A stretch of DNA of 64,000 nucleotides, taken from JAMCRM01 sp035561075. Its GTDB lineage: Bacteria > Acidobacteriota > Terriglobia > Bryobacterales > Bryobacteraceae. Position numbers and translations under genes: made by a program. This document shows positions 15,560 to 23,881 of this stretch, piece after piece (the stretch's first letter is position 1; each line of letters starts with the position of its first letter). The stretch spans positions 24,910-88,909 of the forward strand of contig DATMYF010000069.1 of NCBI GenBank assembly GCA_035561075.1, given 5' to 3'. The notes beneath the pieces were generated by a model, which was given only the letters and a program-made list of their open reading frames with translations, was not told the DNA's origin and did no database searches.

Positions 15560-17137
15560 ATGAGTATCCAGCTTGTTATTGGCCCGGAAGCCATCAATTC
15601 CTACCAGCGGTTATCGTACACGCCATGGCACGCGATCGCGGAGTTCGTCGACAACTCCACACAGTCCTATTTGGACAACAAGGAGATCCTCGACGAACAG
15701 TTGAAGAAGGAAGGCCGCGTATTCGAGGTATCCATCGCCTACGAGCCCAACCAGGCCAATGGCATGCTGCGAGTATCCGACAACGCGATGGGCATGTCCT
15801 ATAGCGATCTCGAGCGCGCCCTCCACATCGCCATGCCCCCTCTGAACCGTCTCGGCCGCTCGCGCTATGGGATGGGCATGAAGACCGCGTCATTCTGGAT
15901 CGGGAAAAAATGGGTCATCCAGACCAAGAAGCTGGGCGAGACCGAGGCGCACGAAGTCATTATTGACGTGGATAAAATCGTCTCATCCAAGGATATGAGC
16001 CTCAGTTACAGGGCCATCCCCAACCAGGATAAGGAGAAGCACTATACCATCGTCGAGGTCTCCGACCACTATCGGAAATTCCAGGGGCGCACGCTCGGCA
16101 AGATTTCTGAATTCCTCCGCTCGATGTATCGCAAGGACCTCGAGGCCAAGCAGATGCGATTGCTGTGGCGCGGGCAGGAGCTTACGTGGGAAGGCTTCGA
16201 CAGCCGGTTGATGCAAGCGGCTGACGGCTCGCTCTATAAAAAGGATTTTCTCTTCGATGTCGACGGTAAGGTGGTGCTTGGCTGGGTGGGCATCCTCAAG
16301 CAGGGCGAAGGCGGACGCGTTGAGGCTGGCTTTTCCGTCATACAAGCGAAGCGTGTCATCCACGGCTGGCCTGAGGCATGGAGGCCCACCACAATCTACG
16401 GACCCTACGGCACGAACGACCTGGTCAACCAGCGACTCGTCGGCGAGCTCGAGTTGGACGGCTTCGAGGTCAGCCACACCAAGGACAGCATTCAGTGGCG
16501 GGGAGAGGAAGAGGAGCAGGTCGAGAAGAAGCTGAAGGAGTACGTCGGCGATTACCGCAACATCGCCTCAAAGCGCCGTGGCGCCGGCGATCAACGTGGC
16601 CCTGCCGAAGCCGATATCAAAATCGCCGTAGCCGAGCTTGAGAAGGAACTCGAATCGTCCGAACTCGTCGATCAAATCAACATAAACGTCAGCGTCGTCC
16701 CGCCGACCGAAGCTCTCATCGCATCGCGGGAGAAGGTTATCAATTCGGTCATCGAGACGCGCACGCCGACTTTGGAGCGTGTCATCAAGACTACGCCGCC
16801 GCTTACCATCAAGTTGTTCCTGGGAACGGATCTCTCCGAGCGGGACGCCTACGTCTACCAGGAGGCGACGAAACCCACGGAGGTAATCGTCACCGTCAAC
16901 CAAAACCATCCCTTCTGGACGACGCAGCTACGCGGCCCTGAAGCGGTGCTCGAATACCTGCGCCAGTGCATATACGACGCCCTCGCAGAGTGGCAGGCGA
17001 GCAACAAAGTCTCGCGTTTTGATGCCGATACGGTGAAATGGCTTAAAGACGGATTCCTCCGGCTACCCATGGAGATCGAGCGCCACCAGACCGATAAGGA
17101 GACTGCCGCCGCCGAGGCCAATGGCAACGGACAATAA
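15560..17137 (+). CDS. MORC/MutL-type GHKL ATPase
   Basis: A 525-residue ATPase. The three GHKL motifs are clear: N-box AIAEFVDNS (Glu28, Asp31, Asn32), G1 box VSDNAMGM (Asp74, Gly78) and G2 box RYGMGMKTA (103-110). After the ATPase comes an S5-like transducer region (about 210-330), a charged coiled segment (about 335-375) and a C-terminal domain of unknown type with a polar tail. This layout resembles MutL, HSP90 and the prokaryotic MORC-like ATPases described in restriction-modification islands, rather than histidine kinases: no phospho-His is present. It probably forms an ATP-gated clamp on DNA. It is the last gene of the operon, 25 bases after the nuclease candidate, with GGAG before its ATG. 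Confidence 0.88.
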   Translation: MSIQLVIGPEAINSYQRLSYTPWHAIAEFVDNSTQSYLDNKEILDEQLKKEGRVFEVSIAYEPNQANGMLRVSDNAMGMSYSDLERALHIAMPPLNRLGRSRYGMGMKTASFWIGKKWVIQTKKLGETEAHEVIIDVDKIVSSKDMSLSYRAIPNQDKEKHYTIVEVSDHYRKFQGRTLGKISEFLRSMYRKDLEAKQMRLLWRGQELTWEGFDSRLMQAADGSLYKKDFLFDVDGKVVLGWVGILKQGEGGRVEAGFSVIQAKRVIHGWPEAWRPTTIYGPYGTNDLVNQRLVGELELDGFEVSHTKDSIQWRGEEEEQVEKKLKEYVGDYRNIASKRRGAGDQRGPAEADIKIAVAELEKELESSELVDQININVSVVPPTEALIASREKVINSVIETRTPTLERVIKTTPPLTIKLFLGTDLSERDAYVYQEATKPTEVIVTVNQNHPFWTTQLRGPEAVLEYLRQCIYDALAEWQASNKVSRFDADTVKWLKDGFLRLPMEIERHQTDKETAAAEANGNGQ

Positions 17138-17176
17138 AGGCGAACAACAGGCGGACATTGCGCCATAATCGGGGCG

Positions 17177-17335
17177 ATGGCCGGTTCCCGATGCCGTGTG
17201 TCATTTACCGATTCTGAAGGCGTCTTCCATGACGTCGATGTCGACGCGGAGAGCCTTTACGAAGCCGTGGCCATTGCGGTGGCTCAGTTCCGCGACGACC
17301 TCCCGATACGCGCAGACCCTCGTCACGTGTTTTGA
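17177..17335 (+). pseudogene. Short hypothetical ORF, probably the start of a truncated small protein
   Basis: A 52-codon frame starting ATG at 17177 and reading MAGSRCRVSFTDSEGVFHDV at its start, then AESLYEAVAIAVAQFRDD. It resembles small conserved beta-alpha proteins often carried on acidobacterial mobile elements, which I recall only loosely. The usual continuation is missing and the frame closes early at TGA, so it is probably a fragment. It begins 40 bases after the GHKL ATPase gene and lies in a stretch of broken genes. Confidence 0.4.
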
Positions 17336-17510
17336 GAATTGTGCCACGATGCCCCACGACCATAATCCGTGAACCGCCAGCGGCAGCATCCGCACTTCTA
17401 TTCGTGCTCGGCGCTCAAGAGCCGATCTGGACTGGAGCACTGCTGCAGGCACCGCTGTTGGCAGCGATAGTGTGGGCATGGCGGGCCGATCCGAGGGAAG
17501 CGGTATAAGC

Positions 17511-17757
17511 ATGTACGCCAGATTCCTGAAAGAAGTCGCGTCTGCCGATCTGCCCGCGGTTCCCGGTCCAGTCGAAGTCGTCGCCAACTCGCAACTGACC
17601 TCTTTGCCTGAACCGGCGCAACGCTATCTGGGCTTCATGGGAGTGGCGGGCCGTCCCCAAGACTGGTCATTCCGGCTCGGGTTCACTGGCCGATTCCGCA
17701 CCAAGCCACAGCAACCTTGGATGAAGTGCGAGGCGTGGCAGTACAACAACCGCCTAA
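17511..17757 (+). pseudogene. DUF6544-like protein, N-terminal fragment
   Basis: The frame from ATG 17511 reads MYARFLKEVASADLPAVPGP and then LPEPAQRYLGFMGVAGRP, WSFRLGFTGRFR and PWMKCEAWQYN, the N-terminal signature of DUF6544 proteins. After about residue 82 similarity stops abruptly at a junction with an RND-pump fragment in another frame. About two thirds of the gene is missing. Just upstream, 17361-17508 holds a hydrophobic reading frame ending in a TAA two bases before this ATG; it looks like the end of a membrane-protein gene, also truncated. Confidence 0.65.
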
Positions 17758-18033
17758 CATCTCGTCACGCACGAAGGTATGACGTGGGGATTGGATGCAG
17801 CGATCCGCGGCGCATCGGAGCGCCTGACACCCGTCCTGATGACGGCGGTCGTTACAGCTCTCGGTCTTCTGCCGCTCGCGCTCGGTAGCGGAAAACCGGG
17901 TAAGGAGATTGAAGGCTCAATGGCGATTGTGATTCTCGGTGGGCTGGTCACCTCAACGGCTCTGAACCTTCTAGTCCTGCCGACGCTGACTTTGCACTAC
18001 GGCAGATTTGAACGGCCAACAGCGGCGGAATGA
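17758..18033 (+). pseudogene. C-terminal fragment of a CusA/CzcA-type RND transporter
   Basis: In-frame codons from 17758 encode the last part of a heavy-metal RND pump: HLVTHEG, then GASERLTPVLMTAVVTALGL, then a Gly-Lys-Glu-Ile loop, MAIVILGGLVTSTALNLLVL and a short tail. This matches transmembrane segments 11-12 of HME-RND proteins. Everything upstream, about 950 residues, is missing. It is fused at about 17757 to a DUF6544 fragment, so this is a deletion junction. The complete RND genes in this window lie more than 11 kb away. Confidence 0.8.
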
Positions 18034-18116
18034 CATAACCTCACGGCACATTTAGGCTTGGGTCGGCTGGATAACTCGTAATCGCGGTAGTCTACCCAGA
18101 CGGGCTATACTCAGCC

Positions 18117-18848
18117 ATGCCTTCCGCCGTTGCCCAACCAGCCCCGCAGCCCGGCTGGGCGGTCCTTTTATACGGCCCGCCGCCCGATCTGGAGCTTCTC
18201 GCCCGCGAACTCGACGGCTCTGGTCTGGCCGTTGTCCAGATCGCCGGCCATTTTTTCCTCCAGGCACCCGAGGTTTTCGATCCGCTCTCGTGGCCCGAGG
18301 AAGTCGCTTGGGCGGGCGCGGCGATTCTCCAGCAGCTGAATGGCACCATTCGCCTGCGCTACGCCGTGCGCCTGCCGCTTCACTGCGGTCCGGCCGTCCT
18401 GTCCGACCGCGACGGCCGCTTTCCGCCCGATGCCATCGAGCGCGCGGTGGCCGAAGTCCGCGCCGAGAGCCCGCGGCCGTTCCAGCTCTCCCTGGGCGAG
18501 ATCTGGACCGCCACACGAAACCGGCCGCATCTGGGCCGCGCCCTGGACCTCTTCCTGCTCGGCTCCGCCGCCTGGAATCTGCGGGAGACCTTCGAGGAAG
18601 CGCGGCGCGACCTCGGTCCGGAAGCGGAGTCCTGGATCGCCGCGCGAGGCTGGGCCGAAGAGTGCGCCTGGTTCCGCTGGACCGTGGACGGCTCGACTCC
18701 GCGCCGGCCGGGTCTCTCGCGGCGCCGGTCGCGGTTTCCGCAGCCGCAAAATCACCCGACGAGGATGCCGCCCCTCGCCGCCAACAACTTTGTCCGGCGG
18801 GTGCTGGAGGAAGTGGTTCGTCTTCACCTCAAGGACTGCCACGCATGA
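18117..18848 (+). CDS. Hypothetical protein upstream of integrase remnant
   Basis: A 243-residue protein I cannot assign. It opens MPSAVAQPAPQPGWAVLLYG and has a mixed alpha/beta first half (LYGPPPDLELLARELDGSG; VVQIAGHFFLQAPEVF), an RLRYAVRLPLHCG strand, a PFQLSLGEIWTATRNRP segment and a basic, Arg/Pro-rich part near 195-215. No catalytic motif is clear. The stop overlaps the ATG of the broken tyrosine integrase in ATGA (18845-18848), so the two were one translational unit. That suggests an integrase accessory or a protein of the former mobile element. Confidence 0.55.
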   Translation: MPSAVAQPAPQPGWAVLLYGPPPDLELLARELDGSGLAVVQIAGHFFLQAPEVFDPLSWPEEVAWAGAAILQQLNGTIRLRYAVRLPLHCGPAVLSDRDGRFPPDAIERAVAEVRAESPRPFQLSLGEIWTATRNRPHLGRALDLFLLGSAAWNLRETFEEARRDLGPEAESWIAARGWAEECAWFRWTVDGSTPRRPGLSRRRSRFPQPQNHPTRMPPLAANNFVRRVLEEVVRLHLKDCHA

Positions 18849-19364
18849 GCACGGCCTCGAACCCCGCTCCGGAAGTCCTGTCGGCCCCCATTCCCGATTC
18901 CTCTCAGAACCACCAACTCGGCCCGCTGGCCAGCTAGGCTCGGGATTATACCCCTCCGCGCCTGCGCCGCCGACTGGCGGGACTCTACCGCCTGGTGCGC
19001 CGGGCTGGGGCGACAGGCTCTGCCCGCGTCGCCGGAAACGGTGGCGCTGTATTTTACGGCGGCGGCCGAGACGCGGAAGGTCAGCACTCTCACGCGGCGC
19101 GCCGCAGCGATCTCGCATGCGCACCAACTGGCCGGTTTCGACTCTCCCACCCAGCACTTCGCCGTGCGCAAGGTGATGGCCGGAATCCGTCGGGCAAAGG
19201 GGACCGTTCAAACCGGCAACTGGCCGACCTGGCCACCGCCGCCGGCATCTCCGAGCGCGCCATCGTGGCCCAAGCCGGCCACCGCAAGCCTCACGGCTCT
19301 GCGAAAGTATATCCGTGGCGGATCGCTGTTCCTCGAAATCCCAGCCGCCAAGGTGGGTTTATAG
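18845..19364 (+). pseudogene. Degraded tyrosine recombinase (phage-type integrase)
   Basis: Pieces of one integrase are read in several frames. An N-terminal leader begins at ATG 18845 and hits a TAG at 18935. Then CAADWRDSTAWCAGLG and LPASPETVALYF...TRKVSTLTRRAAAISHAHQL...AVRKVMAGIRRAKGT form the SAM-like core-binding domain (about 18970-19205). The centre of the catalytic domain is deleted. C-terminal pieces follow in two frames: LADLATAAGISERAIVAQAGH (containing the His-box GH), then SLTALRKYIRGGSLF...AAKVGL with the presumed Tyr. At least one nonsense codon, one large deletion and two frameshifts make it inactive. It is probably the enzyme that once inserted the island at tRNA-Pro. Confidence 0.8.
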
Positions 19365-19545
19365 GTGTGTTTATGGGCAACAGGCGCCGCTCGAGATGTG
19401 GGATAACCCTACCTCTCTCACGATCGCCGCTAATAACGCGCCGCAGTTCTTGCCCAACCGGACGCTCGGCAGCATCCGCGCAGAAATCTCCTCGTGCGCC
19501 TGGGCCGCACTGCCGACGGTGGATACCATCAGTCCGCGCCGCGCT

Positions 19546-19770
19546 TCATGCGGCCGTGGCAGCACGCGCACGCTTAACAAATGCGGCCATCGATTTGGCC
19601 ATCTGCTCAAGGATGGCGGTCCATTCGTTAAGGTGCTCGACTCCGCTCGGCGAAAGCCTGTAAATGCGGCGCGCCGGGCCGCTCCCATTCACATCCCACT
19701 TGGATACGACGTATCCATTGTTCTCCAGAGCTCGCAGCAATCGCGACAGGCACCAGTAACGTCAACTGCA
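19546..19770 (-). pseudogene. PadR-family regulator, C-terminal fragment
   Basis: On the reverse strand the frame CLSRLLRALENNGYVVSKWD, then GSGPARRIYRLSPSGVEHL and an EWTAILEQMAKSMAAF helix, is the wing and dimerisation helix of a PadR/ligand-free winged-helix regulator. The DNA-recognition N-terminus is missing: a stop (TGA) precedes the fragment in frame. It overlaps the end of the membrane-protein frame below, showing that the two genes were joined by a deletion. Confidence 0.65.
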
Positions 19771-20152
19771 GCAGAGGCCACAGTCCGATTCCAACAACTG
19801 GGACCACCGGCATTGCTTCGGAATAGGACCATGATCCACGCGCGAGTTCGAATCTCTCGATCGAGACCGCAGCCAACGCCCCGAGGAACGCCGACGAAAG
19901 CAGGACCGGCAAGCGCAAGAGTCGGCCGAGCAGCATCGCTGCGCCGCATATCACAAAGGCCAAGCCTGCATCCGCAGCGGCGGCAGCCGTACATGGGGGA
20001 ACGGTTGCAAGCCAAGGCTGATCCGCTAGCGTCGCATACATGCGCATCTGAGCCATTTCCCATACCCAGTTGCTTGCGAAGGAGACTAGAGGCAATACCA
20101 ACCAGAAACGCGTACGGGGAGCCGGAAGCACGCTCTCCAATTCAAGCAGCAT
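19628..20152 (-). CDS. Integral membrane protein, C-terminus altered by deletion
   Basis: A 174-codon frame. Residues 1-137 form a coherent polytopic membrane protein: FWLVLPLVSFASNWVWEMAQ, GLAFVICGAAMLLGRLLRL, AFLGALAAVSIERFELARG and MPVVPVVGIGLWPLLQLTLL make about four helices. After LLVPVAIAA the frame runs out of sense through the PadR fragment, so the native C-terminus is probably lost. The ATG at 20152 overlaps the upstream epimerase gene's 3' end by 11 bases, so the two are translationally linked. The WExxQM motif recalls small membrane proteins found beside SDR genes; no function is known. Confidence 0.6.
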   Translation of the reverse strand: MLLELESVLPAPRTRFWLVLPLVSFASNWVWEMAQMRMYATLADQPWLATVPPCTAAAAADAGLAFVICGAAMLLGRLLRLPVLLSSAFLGALAAVSIERFELARGSWSYSEAMPVVPVVGIGLWPLLQLTLLVPVAIAASSGEQWIRRIQVGCEWERPGAPHLQAFAERSRAP

Positions 20153-21224
20153 GGAGCTTGACAGGCGACTCCAGCTTGTTCTCCCGAAACCACTGCGCCG
20201 GGTCGGCCTTCAGGCGCTCCACTATGCGTGGCAAGGCCTGCCGGAGGGACCGGCGCGGCTGCCATCCGAGCGCACTGCGGGCTCTGCTGATATCGAGCTC
20301 ATAATGATCGTCGGCGAGGTCGATCATCCACGGTTTGATGAACGGTTCCTCGCCCGGCACTTCGTCCTGGAGCCAGGCGCCTGCCTTGGCAACACTTTTC
20401 GGAATCTCTTTGGTCTCCAATTCCTCGCCGTGAATCAACCGCCCAAGCAAGTGCTGAAGCTCGTCGTAGCTCAGGGTTTCCGCTTCTCCGATCAGCAGGA
20501 TGGTTTCACTTGAAAATTGAGATCTCCGTTTGACGGCCGCGGCGATTGCCCCTACGACGTCATCCAGGTGGACAAATGCTTGCCCGTGGCTCGGGTTGCC
20601 GGGGAACACCCGGCTGATCAGCCTGCGTTCATAGATGCGCTGAATCTGATGAGCGATTGGGATGGAATGACAGAGATCATCGTAGACACCGGCAATACGA
20701 AGGATTACCGCCGGCATTTCACCCCGCCGCTCGCGGATGAGATTCTCGGTCTCGACTTTCGACTTCGGATAGTCCCATTTCGGCTCGAGCGGCGAGTCCT
20801 CATTGATTGCGCGACCGGGCTCACTTGGTGCATGGACGAGCATCGTACTGGAGAACAGGAGTTGATCGACCCGAAAGTCCCGCAGCGCGTTCAGCAGCCG
20901 CTCGGTGCCACGGATCGTGATCTCTTCGTATTTCGGGCTCGGCTTGCCGGAGAAATCGTAGTACGCGGCCAAATGTACGACCGAGGCCAAGTGGTTCCCG
21001 TACGCGTATCGCACCCGCTCGAACGCCTCGCTGATACTCTCGACGGACATGAGGTCGACGCAGACACACTCCGCCATTGGCGGGGGGTGCGGATTTCCTT
21101 CACGGTCGAATCCTACCATCGTATAGTGCGGCGACAACGCCCGAATAGCCGCAGCGCCGATAAGTCCGCTGCTACCTGTGACCAAGACCACGGGTTTTTC
21201 CATCGACTTTACTTCCTTTGTCAT
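20142..21224 (-). CDS. NAD-dependent epimerase/dehydratase (extended SDR), copy 1
   Basis: About 360 residues of an extended short-chain dehydrogenase. The Rossmann nucleotide site is VLVTGSSGLIG, followed by VVHLAAYYDF, the substrate-binding SSTMLVHA and the catalytic Tyr-Lys in WDYPKSKVETE (YxxxK). Late motifs ILRIAGVYDD and AFVHLDDVV are family-typical. Starts at 21224 (MTKEV) or 21203 (MEKP, with AAGGAAG eight bases upstream) are both possible; longer extensions look non-coding. It lies 40 bases downstream of the SPW/VKOR gene on the same strand. A paralogue sits beside the other SPW/VKOR gene at 47.8 kb. Its substrate is unknown, but the repeated pairing suggests a shared membrane or lipid/quinone task. 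Confidence 0.9.
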   Translation of the reverse strand: MTKEVKSMEKPVVLVTGSSGLIGAAAIRALSPHYTMVGFDREGNPHPPPMAECVCVDLMSVESISEAFERVRYAYGNHLASVVHLAAYYDFSGKPSPKYEEITIRGTERLLNALRDFRVDQLLFSSTMLVHAPSEPGRAINEDSPLEPKWDYPKSKVETENLIRERRGEMPAVILRIAGVYDDLCHSIPIAHQIQRIYERRLISRVFPGNPSHGQAFVHLDDVVGAIAAAVKRRSQFSSETILLIGEAETLSYDELQHLLGRLIHGEELETKEIPKSVAKAGAWLQDEVPGEEPFIKPWMIDLADDHYELDISRARSALGWQPRRSLRQALPRIVERLKADPAQWFRENKLESPVKLHAA

Positions 21225-21264
21225 CGCCTCTTTTATCGAACGGAGTAGCTCCCTCGTGCCACTG

Positions 21265-22767
21265 TCAGACAATGAGGCGGTCCCAGGCGGCATAGCGTTC
21301 TCGAATGGGACCGCGCGGCAAGGCCAGCACCGCAACCAGAAGTCCGGTCACGATGCCGTTCCACTTGGCGCCGGGATTAGCTCCGATCAAAATCCACGGT
21401 GCTGCGGCAATCCATAGGCCGAGCACGATGTTGAGAAACCGGCCCGCACGGATCACCTCTGCCATGACAATCACGGAAACCGTAACGACTACCGCCCCCA
21501 CCAAATGGTCGCTATCTGCAGCTCTCCCTTGTGTTCCGAAGATGGATGGTGCAAATATCAGCCACACGCCGAGAAGCGCGCTGGCCGCAAGGCTCCATGG
21601 CACGCTCACGCCCCACACCATCGGCGACCACCTTTTCGCGGCGGGCGCGCCGTAAGCCGGGGTGCGCTCGTCCTTGTTCTCCTCGCCTTCGAGAGTCCCG
21701 CCAACCCAGAAGGTGCGCCAAAAAGGTTTACCTTGTTGAACGCTTCGCTTTAGAAACTGCGCCATCGCAAAGACCTCATCGACGGTCAACGGAATCATCA
21801 CCAGCATCACCGAGGCCGCCGCCAGGCAGAGGGTGCACCAGTGCCCGACAGCAACGGGTTGGAGGATCACCAGAACAATATGAGCGAGTCCGAGCGGCAC
21901 TACGAGGATAAAGAAGAAGGTCACCATCCAGGGCATTGACCGCCAGCGCGTGACCCCACCCATCCAGCCCATCAGCATCTCGAACGTGTATGCCGCGGCG
22001 CCGAGTCCAGCATCGGAGATCGGCCACATCTTTGAGACCTCTGACGTCAGCACTTTTACCGTGCCGTCTCCAAAGAAAGGATCCCAGGCATCAGGGACGT
22101 AATGGAATTGGTAAGCAGCCAAATACCGCGAGATGAACCAGCCAATGGTCGCCAACGCGATCATGGGAGCCCGCTGGTGCCAACTCGAAGGGTTATAGGT
22201 CCATCCGGGCGGTATCTCGGGGCCGGGCTTCATCATCTCCATGTGGTGCGCCATGCCGGGCATCATAGGGACAAGGATTGACAGGGCAATCGCCAGGGCG
22301 CCGATCAAGGTGTCATTCACCATGGCGGCCGGAGTGGGAGCCCAGAAGAGCAGCGGAGCGAACTGCAACCAGGTGCCTACGAGCGCGACGCTCCAGCGGC
22401 CAACAAAGTCCCATCTCGGAAAAAGGGAAAGACCGGCAAACAGGAAAAGAAGGACTCCACTGACAACATCGCTCATCATCATCGGGCCGGTGGCATAGCC
22501 GAATGTGAAAGGGCTGCTCACCAGCCACAGCCCGAATGACATCACTACGAAATTTGTCCAGAGCCACGGGGCGCGCATCTGGATGATCATCTGGGCGTGG
22601 TTTTCCGCGCCGCCCTTTGCCCGATCCGGTCGTTCCCCGCGCCGTTGCTCGAGCCGCATGCCACATTTTGGGCAGGAACCTGGTCTATTCTGCTGAACCT
22701 CGGGATGCATAGGGCAGATGTAACGGATCGTTTGCTCAACGGCGTGATCTGTTTTGATATCGGCCAT
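21265..22767 (-). CDS. SPW-repeat / VKOR-domain membrane protein with N-terminal heavy-metal-binding domain, copy 1
   Basis: A 500-residue polytopic protein. ATG 22767 is chosen because GAGGAGGGATT precedes it. Residues 15-40 are a heavy-metal-binding (YHS-like) domain with CPMHP and SCPKCGM (Cys18, His21, Cys32, Cys35). SPW motifs occur at about 69-87 (WTNFVVMSFGLWLVSSP) and again in the C-terminal third (SLAASALLGVWLIFAP; IVLGLWIAAAPW). Between them is a VKOR-like segment with HWCTLC (311-314), the quinone-linked disulfide-forming CxxC. This suggests thiol/disulfide chemistry at the membrane coupled to metal stress. It is the middle gene of a small operon between a small membrane protein and the epimerase. 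Confidence 0.88.
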   Translation of the reverse strand: MADIKTDHAVEQTIRYICPMHPEVQQNRPGSCPKCGMRLEQRRGERPDRAKGGAENHAQMIIQMRAPWLWTNFVVMSFGLWLVSSPFTFGYATGPMMMSDVVSGVLLFLFAGLSLFPRWDFVGRWSVALVGTWLQFAPLLFWAPTPAAMVNDTLIGALAIALSILVPMMPGMAHHMEMMKPGPEIPPGWTYNPSSWHQRAPMIALATIGWFISRYLAAYQFHYVPDAWDPFFGDGTVKVLTSEVSKMWPISDAGLGAAAYTFEMLMGWMGGVTRWRSMPWMVTFFFILVVPLGLAHIVLVILQPVAVGHWCTLCLAAASVMLVMIPLTVDEVFAMAQFLKRSVQQGKPFWRTFWVGGTLEGEENKDERTPAYGAPAAKRWSPMVWGVSVPWSLAASALLGVWLIFAPSIFGTQGRAADSDHLVGAVVVTVSVIVMAEVIRAGRFLNIVLGLWIAAAPWILIGANPGAKWNGIVTGLLVAVLALPRGPIRERYAAWDRLIV

Positions 22768-22888
22768 AATCCCTCCTCGTCTGGGTCTGCGCCGACCGGC
22801 GGGGCCGAGATCTCCGCTGGACATAGAGACATCGCCCGGCGGAGCTCCTGAGCTACCGAGGGACCGTGCAACCCAGTCTCGCCATGCC

Positions 22889-23104
22889 TTATCGCGGTAG
22901 TCCGCGCCTCGTGTTGTTGGGCATGTCCATGTGCTGCGACCTCGGCTCGCTGCGGCCGTTCTTTCTTCGCATGCCGAAGAGCATGCCTCCACAACACACC
23001 ACCAGTAGCGCGGCGACTAACACGGCTGACGCCGACGCACCAAAGTACAGAGCAGCGGCCCCCGCAGCAATCGCCAGTGCGATGCAAACCAACAACATTC
23101 TCAT
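22889..23104 (-). CDS. Small membrane protein, Cys-containing, metal-cluster associated
   Basis: A 71-residue protein with ATG at 23104 preceded by GAGG at eight bases. Two hydrophobic helices (residues 3-21 and 25-43) are followed by VVCCGGMLFGMRRKNG and a basic, His/Met-containing tail (SQHMDMPNN). It resembles the small DUF2933-like proteins often found in copper and mercury clusters, but I am not certain of the family. It lies 120 bases upstream of the SPW/VKOR gene on the same strand and is probably co-transcribed. Confidence 0.6.
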   Translation of the reverse strand: MRMLLVCIALAIAAGAAALYFGASASAVLVAALLVVCCGGMLFGMRRKNGRSEPRSQHMDMPNNTRRGLPR

Positions 23105-23276
23105 ATCCAAATCCTCATTTGTCCGCCGGATAAATCGTCAACATAAGGTTCCTCGCATGATTCCCTCGGGTGCTGCAGAAGCAGGATCATTGGACGCGAT
23201 TTCGTGGGGCTTGGAGTTGCGGCCCACTGCGCGTGGGCAGCACCCTATCTGCAATTGGCGTCGAATTCTGCCGGAC

Positions 23277-23666
23277 TCACGGCTGCTTGTCGCGTTTCTT
23301 TTGCTCCCCCTGGCCGCCCTGCATCATCCCTCCCTTTCCGTGCATGCCCATCATGTTCATGCACATATTCATGTGGCTCTGCATCGCGGCTAACGGTTTC
23401 TGCGCCTGCTCGATGGCACTCCGCATTTTGGCCGGGTCGTTGGACTGCTTTGCGTCTTCCAGTGTCTTTTCCAGGTTCGCGGCGGATTCTCGTGTGCGCT
23501 GGCAATGCTGCCGGCACTCCTTCATCATGTTGTCCATGGACATCATGCCGTCCTGCTGCTGCCCTTCCTTCTTCTCTTGCTCGGGTTGCTGCGCCTTGAC
23601 CATCACCGGCGTCGTAAAGCTGAAGGCTGTGGCGACTGCGATCACCGCTAACGATTGAATTCTCAT
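23277..23666 (-). CDS. Periplasmic Met/His-rich protein (probable copper binding)
   Basis: A 129-residue exported protein; GGAGGGATAGGT directly precedes ATG 23666. Its signal peptide ends near VMVKAQ. The mature chain has a Gln/Glu-rich start, then GMMSMDNMMKECRQHCQRTR, a long helix, and a Met/His-rich end (SHMNMCMNMMGMHGKGGMMQ). This density of Met, His and Cys suits soft-metal (Cu(I)/Ag(I)) binding in the periplasm, as in CopC/CopK/CusF-like helpers, but it is not a recognised member of those families. The upstream open extension to 23996 is not coding. Confidence 0.75.
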   Translation of the reverse strand: MRIQSLAVIAVATAFSFTTPVMVKAQQPEQEKKEGQQQDGMMSMDNMMKECRQHCQRTRESAANLEKTLEDAKQSNDPAKMRSAIEQAQKPLAAMQSHMNMCMNMMGMHGKGGMMQGGQGEQKKRDKQP

Positions 23667-23881
23667 ACCTATCCCTCCTTCATGATTCCTGGCGAAACCA
23701 GCCAATGGGTGGCATAACGTCCGAGTTCTGGTCGGCTGCCCCCTGCCACCACAGCCCTTTTGCCCGTTCGTTTCCGGCAACTTTTTCAGGGTGCCTTTCT
23801 TCTCGTGTCCCGCAGCGGCTTGCGTAATCCTGCTCTTGAAGAGCCCGAAGATCGACGTAGTTCGCGGGAGATCGACTCGGG

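Noticed and set aside
19848..19861. GTTCGAATCTCTCG, resembling the tRNA-Pro T-arm, as a possible attR site
   Set aside because: It differs by one deleted base, is short, and lies within codons of the membrane protein on the other strand; chance is likely.
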